Both the position numbers and the translations under genes were made by a program. Positions 1 to 12,029 of a DNA stretch of 64,000 nt are shown one piece after another (position 1 is the stretch's first letter; each line of letters opens with the position of its first letter). Source of the stretch: Brachionus plicatilis (Eukaryota; Rotifera; Eurotatoria; Ploima; Brachionidae); NCBI GenBank assembly GCA_010279815.1, contig QEOQ01000389.1:236651-300650 (forward strand). Reading direction: 5' to 3'. The notes under the pieces are model-generated. The model made no database searches and had not been told where the DNA came from. It saw only the letters and a list, made by a program, of their open reading frames with translations.

Positions 1-261
1 AAATAAAATTGTCAGTTTATTTTTTTAATTTCTTTTTTATTTTTTGGTGTTATCTTAATAAAATAGGGGTAAAAAATTAAAAATTTGGGGTATTTTTATT
101 AATTTTGGTATTTTTATAATTAATTTGGTGTCGATTATAAAATAAAATTGTCATTTTATTTTTTTAATTTCTTTTTTATTTTTTGGTGTTATCTTAATAA
201 AATAGGGGTAAAAAATTAAAAATTTGGGGTATTTTATTCAAAATTTGGGGTAATAAAACTA
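1..261. repeat. Array-type transposon end with 139-bp direct duplication
   Basis: A block of about 100 bases at 1-102 is repeated almost exactly at 140-241, a period of 139. Inside the block a GGGGTA/TTGGTATT-like core recurs about every 20 bases (for example TTGGTGTTATC, GGGGTAAAAAATT, TGGGGTATTTTT, TTGGTATTTTT). A related segment in reverse orientation lies at 12030-12193. The left edge is cut by the window start, so the full element is unseen. The layout resembles the array ends at 13556-14120 and 29369-30899. Confidence 0.6.
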
Positions 262-288
262 AAAAAGTCTTTTCTCAATACAATAAAA

Positions 289-350
289 TAAATCTGCAAA
301 ATCTCTGCAATTTTATGTATTTTGCACGTCATCGAAAATTATTCTTAAGT
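289..350. repeat. Shared 'CTCTGCAATTTT' module
   Basis: Contains CTCTGCAATTTTATGTATTT followed by TGCACGTCAT. The same core occurs inside the foldback elements at 11195-11549 and 28714-28977, and in looser form at 31196-31240 and 45225-45310. It is a dispersed repeat fragment with no coding potential that I can see. Confidence 0.5.
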
Positions 351-3300
351 CAAAATTTTCTTCATTAAATTCAGAGAAGGCTATTAAAAAAAAATTGTAA
401 TAGATATTTATCCTGATGTTAAAAATTAAATAAAATAGAATACAAAGGAAGTTTTGTACTGTTTGTTTTCCTTTTTTTTAAATTTTCTTTTACGTTTAAG
501 AAATTAAAATATTAAAATAAATTTTCTCTCTTTACATAATTACCACATGAGTTTTAATTTTAGATTAAATATTCAAAGAATGAGATTAACAAAAAAATAA
601 AAAAAAATTAATTAATATAGGTGACATTTGTTATTTATTTATTTGTTATCTATTTGACTTTTTTTTTCCTTTTAAATATCGTTTAATAATAATAATAATT
701 TTTTCTTTGCTATCGAACATGATAAAAAGGATTGTCATTTATTTATCTGTTTATCTGTGTCGAGCTAAAGCTCCTTCTGTTTAAAATAATAAAAAAAATC
801 AATATATCAAGAAAAAATAAAATAAGAAATTTTAAGTAAAATATAATAGAAGCTGTTATTATTATTTATTTGTTATTAAGACGTAAAATAAGTTCAAAAA
901 TAATGTAAAGAAGACAAATTAAAATAAATAAATTGAAGAGAATTTCATGGGAGGCGTTCATCACTTTTTAAAAACTGATTATAATTAGCAAACATTTTTC
1001 GTATTTGAATATTTTTAAATAAAAAGGTGAGATACTATTTTCAATTTTCTTTCTAGATATTTCCTAAATATGTCACATTGGCATAATTTTAATTTTTACT
1101 TACTCATATTATCTGAATAATCCAAAAATTATTAAATATATTTAAAAATTAATAAACTTAACTGAATATCACAATTTAATTCTAATAGAAAGCGAAATAT
1201 TTTTTAAAAGCCTATATTTTTTAGTTACATAAAGCAGTAGATGTTATTTTTTTATTTCAAGTAAGTATCTTACTTCCTTTCCTTTTCACATGATGTAAAC
1301 TCATTGGCTATTCGCTTAAATCTTAAATATTTATGTGAAAGTACTTCATGTTTAGTATATTTACTTAAAAGTGAATTCAAATACAGTTTTGAGTCAAGAT
1401 ATATAATATATCCAACGCCATTGTGTATTTTTTTTCTTGTTATTTTAATTTTATAGTAATTAATTAAAGCCTCAATTAAATATTTAAATATCTGTTTTAC
1501 AGATAAAAGCTGTTTTAGAACCCTATTTTATATTTTTATGTTATTTTTGAAAATTTCGTTTTCGCTGAAGGACTCATTGCTCGATAACTTTTATAATAAA
1601 TAAATAAAAATAAATACTTCTAAAAAACTCAACGCTTCAATTAAATAGTTGTTTACCAATACATTTTTGGGGAATATATCTAAATAGCTTAATTAAATTA
1701 GCTAAAAATAATTATATCACTATTTAAACTAAATTAATTTAAATAGCTTTGACTAAAATAATAATATAGTAAAATAATTAAATAGTTTTGAATTTAGATT
1801 AATAATTAGAATTATGCAAAATTAAAATTTACACCTTTTTCAATTTTGACTCACTGTGGAATTGATTCATTCTGCTTTATTACTTGAATCATGTACCACT
1901 TAAACATTTAATATCTTTCATTTTTTTTTCAAGCGAGTGGGGTTTAGACGGACTGTTTCAGCCCCCGTTAGTGCTTATTCTTTTATTTAATTTTAAAGTA
2001 ATTTTAAAAAAATTTTCTTTTAGTTTTGAACGAATTCCTATGTGATCTAAATAAAAAAATAATAAAAAAAAATATATATAAAAAAATATCTTTCATTTAA
2101 ATACAAAGGAAATATTGGTCTTTACAGATAAATTAATGATAAATAAATCATTCAATATTTTAAATTATCTATTTCAATTTATTTAAAATTTATAATATTT
2201 ATCTTTAAAATATTCATTTAATTCTGAAGGAAATTTTTGTAAACTAGCAAATTTAAAATTTTTAATTTTTGAAAATCTCTCAATATTAAAAAAAAAAGCA
2301 ATTGTAAATAATTTTATTCGAGCTTTTTTATTTTTGAAGTGAAAAAGTTAAAGCTCAAAATGCATTAAAACGAATTGATATAATATAAATAATAAACTCA
2401 AAAACAAAATACAAAAATGTGAGACATTTTTTTCTCTGATATTCCTCGCCTTTAAAAGAACGAAAATGCAAATCTTGTATTATGTTTTTTTGTTTAAGTC
2501 TGTTATCTGGCTTAGTTGCGCACCCAAGACTATAACTTTAGTTAATGTAAAATTGGCTTCTTTTTAAAATGTTTTAATTAAAAGCTAAAAAAACTAAAAA
2601 CATAAGCTAACTAGAAATTTATAGTTTAAATATATAACTCTGCTATTTTTTCTAATTAATCAAACGCTTGAATATTTAAACAAGGTTTTTACTAAGTTTA
2701 AAAAATAAGAATAACATAAAAATAAAAAGGATAATTTTAAATGAAAGAATACTGCTACGTTGTAACAAGTCTCCTTGTCCTAAAATTATTCTCATATGTT
2801 TTTTTTTAAATACATTAAATTCATAAGGCCTTATCTGTCACAAATTTTTGATTATAAATTCACTTAAAATAAATCTTCTTATGAATCTTGTTCCAAGTAA
2901 GATATCTGAAGAAGGAGCTGAACCAACCGTTTAGAGTTTGTCTAATTATTAATTCATTACCGAGATTGAAATTATTAATTTAATATTCACATGTATAATT
3001 AAAATTTTATCATTCTTTTGTTCCTTCTTTTGAACAATTATCTTTTCTTAGAAATTTTGAGTTCAATCCATTGAAAAATAGTTTTCAGCAAATTATCAAA
3101 TTAACAAGCTACAATAAATTGATAATTTCAAAATTTTATTGATCAACTCCTACAATTTAATGCAATAGTTCGCCGAATTAATCAAGAATAATTATTTATA
3201 TAATTATTTTAGCACTGCGCTAATCGTTAGGTCATAGATTTCTATAATTATTACAAAATTAGATCTAATATTTTGGAAAAGATAAAATAAAAAATATTAA

Positions 3301-6300
3301 TTGAAAAAAATTTAAAAACTTAATCAATTCAGTTTTTTTTAAACAATAAAATATTAATTAGAATTCAAACACAATTAACAAAAAGACTAAATATAAAATT
3401 TTTTTAATAAACTGATCTGACTTAGAGAATAGGCTTAAGATTTTATATCAGTTTGGCAAAATAAATGATCAAACGTCATATTTTATGGTATCAGTGGCTT
3501 GAAAAAAATCCAAATTTTTGAAATAAAGTCTAAATCAATAAAAACGAAATTCAATATAGACTCGAATTATTAAGAAGATTTGTTTTTAGCTAAACGGCGT
3601 CGGAGAAAATTTCATTTTAAAATTATTGAAAAATTAAAATTTATTATAATCGCTTTTTTTTAAATCAATAAATTTAATTCAAATCAATTTGATATTTTGA
3701 TTTTCTTTAAAATATCCAAAAGTTGATATGAGTTAGCATAAATTTTAAAATTTTTCGAATAAATCAAAAAAAATGAGGTCTCTCTTGAAGAATCTTTAAA
3801 AAAATTTTATAATTTTCATAAAAATAGCCATCTTTTAATTTTATTACAGAAAAAAGATTTTCACCCAAAAATCATATTATTGATCGAAAAAAAAACTAAT
3901 TGATAATCTTTTAAATTTAAAATATTTATTCGAATCGGAAAACAAAATAATATCACTTATTTTAATAAATTTATCTGTTCTATTTTTTCTTTAAGACAAA
4001 GGAAAAATTAAAAATATCCAAAAAGAAAAAAGCTTGATAATTTGCTTAATAATTAAAAAAAATTTGAATCTTTCTTATTTTTAATGTAATGAACAGCAAA
4101 AATTAAACTATTGAAAAATTGATGCATTTAAATCTTATTATTATTATTGTATTTCGGTAATAATCAAAGTCTGAAGCTAAAATTTCTAAATAAGGTAGAA
4201 AATTAAAAATAACCGAGACAAAAACAAGCTTTTAATTCAAATTCAAATGTCATTTAATAATTCATGAAAAAAAGTTATTTATAAATTTAATTAAATGTTT
4301 TAGTAATTTTCTTGGCATGCTTTAATTTAAATTTACAAGTCAAAAAAGTACTTAACAAAAATAATTATATAAAGCGAAAAGAAGAAAAGAAGATAAATCA
4401 AAACTAGTTATTAATGCGGTATTATTTATCATTTTATTTTTAAAAATTATAAACAGATGTTTCTTTTGAACTGATGTGTTCCATAAATGCATGATGAAAA
4501 TTATTTTGATAAAATCTAAAATTTCATTTTCCTATTTTTCAGTTTTTTTAGGCTTTAAAGAAATACATTGATGTAAAAAATAACTGTAAACAACCAATTA
4601 AAAAGATTATCAAAATTAAAAATTGATATTAAAGAACATTTTTATTTCAAAATCTTTCGAGCAGTTTTTACACTTTAATAATTAAAAGACATGACTCTTG
4701 ACATTTTTCATGTAATTTTCTATTTATAAATTTTCAAGATAATGTGTTTGAAAATCTCAAAGATTTTTTGATTTAAAAGCAATCACTTAGACCTAAAAAG
4801 ATTAAAGGGAAGAACAAATATTTGAATTTACTTGAAAGCAATGGTACCTAAAAATTTGAATTTTTCTTCCTTTTTTCAGAAGCTAAATTAATTATATATA
4901 ATAATGGTTGATTTATTAACGAAATAAAATTTTATTTTTTCTATTAAATTTTAGGAGATTTTTTTTTAATCATTTTTTTAAATAATGCGAAAATCTAAAA
5001 AAAATTTTATGTTTTTTTCTGTTAGATCTTCAATTCTGATTTTTAAAATTATTGAATTGCATTATCCACAAGCAGGTAACAGGATTCATCAAAAAAATGC
5101 TCAACTCTATAAACCTTTTAGTTTAAACGAATCAATGAAAAAATAAATTTGATATTTTTTGAAAATGAATAGAATAAATCAAGGAGGCTTTTATCTACAA
5201 TATTCTAATACTTTTCTTTAGAACTGAAATGTCATTAAGTTTTCTCTAAAAAACGATATTCACTTTTGCTTATGTCTTTTTAAAAAAAGCTTTTTAAAAT
5301 AACCAAATCACTTTGCTAAATTACAGAATAAAGACATTTAAATTTAGATTATTGTGAAATTGACAGCGATTTTTCATGTTCACTTGTTTATTTTAATGCA
5401 TAAAAATCGATTGAATATAAAATTATCTAGAAATCTGAATTAGTAAGCCATTTTCAACATTTTTCAAAAAATGATTGCTATAAGAAAAGATATTTCGATT
5501 TTAAGCTTTTTTTTTCCATTGAGCCTTATTATTAAATTTGAAATAGATAAATTTTTAATTGAATTAGACATGAATACGATAGTAAATATTTATAATAAAA
5601 TTAGATAATAAATTTAAGAAAATCATACATCTTGAATTTTGATTTGAAATTATCAGTATGACATAGTATGCTTTTGTTTTACTGATAAAACTCAGAAGAG
5701 AATGTATTTAAAAAATATTCTACAGTGAAAACTTTGACTGTATAAATTTTTCGAAGATAAATTATTCTTTATCTATTCCCAAAGCTTTTTTTTCAAGTTA
5801 AAACTATTTGAGAGAAAATAACCTAGTTCACTAAATTTCTAACAGTTATTATTTAGGTTAAAGAGAACAAATCTAATCTGTTATGACTGAACATTGAATG
5901 TATCGGTCACATTAACTTGAAAATATTTTCCGAAATTAAAATTTTAGAACAATTTAAAGTATTTTTTTTAAATTTCTTTTTAAAATAAGAATTTTTTTCA
6001 GTAAAACACTATTTTTTTTTGGAAAAAAAAGAAATTTGATGCTTGATATTTTTACGTAATAATATAATAATCTTTTATTTAATATTTGGCAAGTTTTTTT
6101 TTCTATTTTACATTTTTAGAAATAATTGTGTAATTAAATTTCAAATTTTAACATGCTTAAGTATAGAGTTTAAATTAAACAACGTAATTTCAAAATTTAA
6201 AAAAAGTTAAATAGAAAAAAATCTTGCCATTTGTCAATTTTAAATAAAATTAGGTGCCAATAATCAAAATGGCGAAATCCAAGAAGAATGAAATTCACTG

Positions 6301-7046
6301 GTCATTTGATAAAAATTAAATTACATTCAATTAGTCCAGAAAAAAATCGAAGTTCCTTTAAAAAAAAAATGAAAAACTAAAAATCCAAATTTATTAAAAT
6401 AAAGATTCTCGAAAATTAAAATAATCTCTTGAGATTGCGGAAAAATAAATTTTATTTATTTAAAAAATAATTAAAACGCTTCGTATGGCTAAAAAAGTAT
6501 TAAGCTAAGCTTAGCGGTAGTCTGTTTAGTTAATAATTGATTTCTCAAAGCTGAGTTAAATTCAATATTAAATTCGAATTGTGTGAGGCATCAAAAAAAT
6601 GTTAATCCTTAATTGAAAAATTTAATATAAGTCAATCAAAATTGTTAAGTATTTTTCTTTCTTTAAGATTCACTTTTCATGAGTTATTAATTTCAAGAAT
6701 TCGTAAAAAAATTCACCAACAACTTTATTTTTATGCAATTACGTGATAAAAAATAATTTCCGTGTAAGTTTTTTGATAAAATCCAATTAAATATTCTTAA
6801 TTATTTTTGTTATCAAATTATTTTAAAATAGATTCAGCTGTAGTTCCTTTCAAAATTACTTAGACAAAGCAGAAGTTTTAGATAAATATTTTCTAACTTT
6901 TATAAGATTGCTCCATCCATTGTTGAAAAAATAAAACTCAAAAAATTTTCCTTAGTTTATTTTAATGATCTAAAAAAAATTTCAAATAATAATGCTCAAC
7001 ATTTGAATAATAATAAAAAAATATTTTATTTTATGAGTCTTTTAAT
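351..7046. other. Gene-free AT-rich stretch
   Basis: Almost continuous A/T-rich sequence in which I see no convincing reading frame. Exceptions are a LINE 3' end at 737-782 and a small GC-richer island at 1933-1980 (GAGTGGGGTTTAGACGGACT and following CCCCCG). On the minus strand that island ends in a run of A, so it could be another retroposon 3' end, but I cannot confirm it. Confidence 0.6.
737..782 (-). mobile_element. LINE 3' end, TTTA/TCTG-type tail
   Basis: TTATTTATCTGTTTATCTGT then GTCGAGCTAAAGCTCCTTCT. The same pattern, a T-rich short-repeat run followed by GAGCTAAtGCTCctTC, recurs at 9092-9137 and 62146-62205, and in plus orientation at 47541-47586. Read on the minus strand it is a conserved retroposon terminus followed by a simple-repeat tail. 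Only the extreme 3' end is present. Confidence 0.55.
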
Positions 7047-7103
7047 CTCAACTGTAAGGAAAAGTAATCCAATTGGTATGGATTACTTTTCCTTACAGTT
7101 GAG
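7047..7103. repeat. Perfect hairpin, 24-bp arms, 9-nt loop
   Basis: The left arm at 7047-7070 (begins CTCAACTGTAAGG) is exactly reverse-complementary to 7080-7103 (ends CCTTACAGTTGAG), separated by AATTGGTAT. It is perfect over 24 bases, which is unlikely by chance. It could be a miniature foldback element, a cruciform-forming site or a small-RNA hairpin. Confidence 0.8.
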
Positions 7104-8720
7104 TTAAATAAAGTATCATACTCCTATCCTACTATCGTATTACTTCAATAAAGTATCCTATAGCCCACCTTTGTGAAATAAAGACCCTTTGAAGATTCTA
7201 AAATTTGAAGTAAAGATCCAAAGGAATCGATTCAATTGGTTCCTAAAATTGTTTCTATAAAATACTCGGGAAAAGTTTTATTAATAAATTATTATTAATT
7301 GAATTTAAATTTCAAAAAAATTCTCTGATTCTACTGTTTATGATTTTAGCACAAAATTTAATATATATTCTGAAGAAACTTAAAAAAAAAAGAGAAGGAT
7401 TTTGACCTTTGATCTAGAATGATCATAAGTTGACTAAAAAATTCTCAATGTAATTCTGTTCTTTGACTATAATTTTTTTGACTTAAAATCTACAGAGGTC
7501 CGTAGTGCCGCTTAGGCAAACTTTCTTTTTCCTGCAACTCTCGAAAAAAATTAATGCGACAATTCTTTCTAGTTTCCAAAAACTTCCTATATTTCACCTT
7601 TTCTTGCTTTAAAATCGATGTCTCTTGAGACTAACATATTTCCTGAATAAGATATAGGTAATTAAAGTTGTCTACCAAATTGAAATTTAATTATTTATTA
7701 GTAGAAGTAGTCAATATTATTAGTAGTCAATTCTTGATTAGTAGTAGATTTAATTCTCCCGAGCTAGTTTCTAGACTTTGCCGTTTTCCGGCTAGATTGC
7801 CTTAAGTTTGTTAATATGTCTGTTCATCCTTTATCTAGGTGTTTTTTTTCTTCCTACTTAAATACAAAGTTTAATACACTAGTGTGTTCTTTTGTACAAC
7901 TCTAGTTCTTTCTTAAAAATAATCATGTATTTTTCTATTAGCATGGTAACCTTTTTTTGAATCTTAATAAAAAAATTCTTTACACAATCTTAGATAAGAT
8001 TATTAAGTTCTTGAAGTATTTAAAAAGTGTCTGTTTGTTGATTAAGTCAGATAACTTCTTAAAATCGATTAAATTATTTAAATTAATTGAAAGAAAGTAA
8101 AAACTATTCATTATTAGAAGATCTTTAATTCCTTTATCATCCACATATTCTTAAGCTTGTTTGAAAACTAAATCAAAATCGTTCATATCAACAAAATCAT
8201 TTGGCCTATGAAGACAGTCAACTAAATACTTTATAGAGTTAAAGTTAACTACTACTCAAATTTTTCAATTTTACTTTAGCTTGTTTGAAAACAGACAATA
8301 TTAAGACTTCTATTGAATATTTTCTTAACCACCTCTATTTGCCATGCAAAGCAATGTCCTTCATCAAATAAATTCCTTAAAGATTTTAAATTTTCCGTAA
8401 GGTATCATGTCTCTAAATAAGTATCAAGTTGGTTAACTCTTTATTATTTAAAATAAAATACTGAAATTATATTTTTTAGGACAGTCCTTCATCTTTCATT
8501 TCATTGAAGCATTTTTTATTTCTTCTTCAATTTTGGCCTTCTTTTTAAAGATAAAAAATTTGATTAGATTATATCATCTGTAAAAGTAGTGAGCATTTTC
8601 TATTATTTTAAGTGATATAATTCATTCATTAGCTAAAAAGAAGAGAACTGCTTACTGATTTTTGAGGAACCCCTACTTTAATTGTGAATGACCGAATTTT
8701 GTCCAAAATTTTGTTTTTTC
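7104..8720. other. No intact gene; degraded sequence
   Basis: Nothing intact. AATAAAGTATC occurs twice just after the hairpin (7109-7150). A minus-strand frame at 7980-8255 runs about 92 codons with one internal TAA and looks weakly protein-like, but I do not recognise it. The stretch around 7490-7870 is slightly less AT-rich and may be old retroposon untranslated sequence. Confidence 0.4.
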
Positions 8721-8784
<64 letters not shown>

Positions 8785-8830
8785 TTTAGCCTCATAGGCA
8801 ATTTAAAATTGAATATAAAATAAAAAATAA
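8721..8830 (-). mobile_element. LINE 3' end with (ATT)n tail
   Basis: A pure ATT microsatellite of about 20 units (8721-8782) abuts TTTTAGCCTCATAGGCAATT. The same TTTAAGCCTCATAGGCAAGTT sequence sits next to a TTTA run at 18527-18570. On the minus strand both are a conserved 3' terminus followed by a simple-repeat tail, as left by target-primed reverse transcription. No coding part is attached. Confidence 0.6.
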
Positions 8831-9091
8831 GATAAAATTTAAGTAACATTGAAGACTTTGAGTAATAAATTTACATTATCATAAACGTTAAAGTAGTCAA
8901 GATTTTTATGTATTGCATCTTGAATGATCATAAAGTAAAACTTAACTGAATCAACTAATCCTTTGTTACCATAATGGAATGAACTTTCAATTAGTTTTAA
9001 GCAAATTTTTCTACTATATTGCAGACAGCTAATGTTAAACTTGCTCTCAATTTTATTGAGCTCGAAATATTTTTTTTGGTTTAATATTTCA

Positions 9092-9137
9092 TATATTTAT
9101 TTGTTTATTTGTACCGAGCTAATGCTCATTCAGAATA
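9092..9137 (-). mobile_element. LINE 3' end fragment
   Basis: ATATTTATTTGTTTATTTGT followed by ACCGAGCTAATGCTCATTCA, matching the termini at 737-782 and 62146-62205. It is a 3' tail of a minus-strand retroposon with no coding sequence visible to its right. Confidence 0.55.
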
Positions 9138-9939
9138 TGAAAAAATTAAAATAAAGTTAAATAAGATAAAAAAAAAAAAATTCAAATGAAAATTAAAACA
9201 CTATTGAAACAAATAGAGGTTATTATACATGTATATTTTGGTGATAAATTTATATTTAAACTTTTACAAATGTAAATAAGTCCAAAATAAAAATATTTAA
9301 AGCTTTCTTTAAATAATTTTAATTTAAGTCAAGATTAAATTAAAGTATTCTTTGTTCATTTTTAAATATATTTTTTAAATATTCTATAAACAACATACAC
9401 CTAGCGTATGTTATTCAGTATTTTATCTCAAAAAATAAATTTTGTAATTTTTATCTTAATTTTTTTTATAACTTAATAACACAAAATCAAATGTGTGTTT
9501 CTAAGGTTGTGTGCTCATCAGGATTTGAATGTGTGTTGGCCAGACTTGAGTGTATGGTTATTAGGCTCACCCACTAATAAGTCTTTTTAAATATGTTTTA
9601 ATTAAAACAAATTGTATTTATTTTTATTAAAACATATTTAAATTTAAGTTAAAAATTATATCTCTTGGAAATGTTAGCTTAAATATCTTATTGATCTTAA
9701 ATAAAATGGCTTTATTGGCAGCTTCAATTATTTCCTTTGTAAAGATTCATTTAGCTTTTCAGTATAATTCTTGGTTGTACCAAATCAATATTTTAACTTT
9801 ATCCAATTCCAACAATTTGATTTTTTAAAGATCATATTTATAAAAATCTGTATTTAACAAAAATTCGTAAAAATTGAGTAATCGTAATTGATTTAAGAGA
9901 GTACTAAAATTAATTAAACAAAATATCGCATTATTGACG
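9138..9939. other. No gene seen
   Basis: AT-rich sequence. A short GC-richer patch near 9500-9575 (around TGTGTGCTCATCAGGATTTG) has no reading frame that I can defend. Confidence 0.5.
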
Positions 9940-10959
9940 TGGTTTAATTTTTTGTGTTTGAATTACAAAAAGTATCCAACGTTGAAATAACACTGAAAAG
10001 GTGCGATGTTTCAAATTATTTTTTTCTGTTTCAAATAGAAAAATTATTTTTAGTTAATATTACAAGCATTTTCATATTTCAAATTAAACTCTTTAGTGAA
10101 ATAGAATGAGTTTAATTTTTTTTTAGAAATTAGAAAAAAATATTGAAAATTCTTTATTCAACTTTAAATAATTTATTAATTTTTGAAAAACTTTTTTTTT
10201 AAATTTGAAGCAGTTTTAGAAAAAGCATTTGCTCTGGTCTAGTTGACCTGGTATTACTCTTTCAACAATCAAAAATACCCAAATTTCCTCCCTACTTAAA
10301 TCTTTGCCTTAAACAAATAATAAAAATTAAAGAAAATTAAAACTAATTTACCACCCCTCAATTGTTTGACTTCGGGAAACATCTGTTTCGCAAATTTTAC
10401 CTACTCAGCCCAACTTTAAATTTTTTATCTAATTATTTTTTTTTCTATCTTATTTTTTAATTTTTATTATCAATTAAATTACTATTTTTTTAATATCACA
10501 TTTAGGTTTTTTTCTAAATAGATGAAAAAATATCAAAAAAGTTGAACAATTTTTAGATTATGTGAATTAAAAGTTCAAAAAAATTGCGAAAAAGAATTGT
10601 TCCAGTAAAATATGAACCATAGCTCACCTAACCCACAAGACCTGAAAAACTTTTTTTTTTAATTTTTGACTTAAGCAATAATTGACGTTCGTTTGATGTA
10701 TATTAACAAATACACAATTTATAAAAAATGGAAAACAGAGCGAAGATTGCTCTATAAACTACAAATATTATCTTAAATATAATCATTGCACAAACCCAAA
10801 GTCAGAATTTAAAAAAAAAAGTTTTTGATTTTTGCAACATTAACTTAAAATTATTTTTTTATTTGAAACTGAAAAAATAATTTGAAACATCGCACTTATT
10901 CAATGTTATTTCAACATTAGATATACATATTTATAATTCAAACCCAAAAAATTAAAACA
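9940..10959. mobile_element. 1.0-kb element with ~125-bp terminal inverted repeats
   Basis: The left arm (9940 to about 10068) contains TTTAATTTTTTGTGTTTGAA, then GTTGAAATAAC and GTGCGATGTTTCAAATTATT. The right arm (about 10833-10959) is its reverse complement with scattered mismatches. The roughly 760-base interior has no open frame of note. A solo copy of one arm lies at 59815-59935. No target-site duplication was identified. The superfamily is unknown; it is a non-autonomous DNA transposon or foldback. Confidence 0.65.
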
Positions 10960-11194
10960 CATTTATTTTGAAATAGTATACTGACTATTTTTTTCATTAA
11001 TTAGTTTTATTTTTATTTTTAACATATAGCGATTAATTTAATTACTAAGAATTAAATAATTAGAATATTTTACAAATTCTTTAATGAGAATTAACATTTT
11101 TTTTTATCGAAAGTTTTAAAATAATAATTAGCTTTTAGTAAAAATAAACATAGCATTTAAATTCTTTTCTATAAGATGTGGTATTTAGAAACAG

Positions 11195-11549
11195 GGGGTT
11201 GTGAAGTTCATTTCAATTCGATCGTTTCAATTCAGAAAAATTTGAATAACTTTTTTACTAAAAGAGATAATTAAGTTCTATAAAATGCTTAATTATAAGC
11301 AAATTTGCTCAATTCAATAAAATAGGTCTGCAAAATACTCTGCAATTTTCTGCATTTTGCACGCCATTAAAAAGTATTCTAATCAACTTTACGATTATAT
11401 TACAGAGTCTTTGCAGACATATATTTTCAGATTAAGCAAAATTGCTTAAACATTAAGCATTTTACAGAACTGAATTATTCTTTATAGCAAAAAAGTTATT
11501 CAAATTTTCTGAATTGAAACGATCGAATTGAAATGAACTTCACAACCCA
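11195..11549. mobile_element. Foldback/MITE with ~110-bp TIRs and 9-bp TSD
   Basis: The left end GGGGTTGTGAAGTTCATTTC and right end ...GAACTTCACAACCCA form inverted repeats of about 110 bases, including CAATTCGATCGTTTCAATTC. The 9-base TAGAAACAG flanks both sides (11186-11194 and 11550-11558), a clear target-site duplication. The interior carries the CTCTGCAATTTT module. A second copy is at 28714-28977. The 9-bp duplication and long arms suit a non-autonomous Mutator-like element; the superfamily is inference. Confidence 0.8.
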
Positions 11550-11745
11550 TAGAAACAGATTTTTTAATCAATTACTTTCTTGTAAAAAGCTAGATAGCAT
11601 GCTGTTCAATCGAATAATTATTGATTCAGAAGAAGCATATAAAAAAATTTATGGAGTTTTTGATTCTCAAAAGAACAGAAAGCTAAATTTTGTTTGCTTT
11701 ATATTTTATTTAACATAATTTTATATGTCAATTATGTGAATTCCA

Positions 11746-11772
11746 GTTAATGAAATCACTGATTTCATTAAC
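11746..11772. repeat. Perfect 27-bp palindrome
   Basis: GTTAATGAAATCA, one central C, then TGATTTCATTAAC: 13-bp perfect arms. No neighbouring gene explains it. Confidence 0.7.
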
Positions 11773-12029
11773 ATGAGTTGAAACAATTACAAAAATTGAA
11801 TTTATGTAATTGACTTTTTTAAATCTTATGTATTGACTTTTTTAAATCTTTCTAATAAAAATTATAATAAGTTAAATAAAAAAGCTTTTAGTTCAACATT
11901 GCATAAAGATTTTAAATAAATTATTTTGGTTTATTTTTTAAGTCAATTTCAAGTTTAATAACCAAAAAAGCTCGAAAAAAGTTTATATTTTTTATAAATT
12001 ATAAGAAAATCAAATCAATTTTTAGATGA

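Noticed and set aside
7980..8255. Minus-strand frame of about 92 codons with one internal TAA (for example YLVDCLHRPNDFVDMND)
   Set aside because: Weakly protein-like but no family recognised, no start, and such lengths arise by chance in this much sequence; kept only as a remark.
11533..11718. 61-residue frame starting in the right arm of the foldback at 11195-11549
   Set aside because: Start codon lies in the transposon terminus; the remainder is unrecognised and could be chance, although SEEAYKKIYGVFDSQKNRK looks mildly protein-like.
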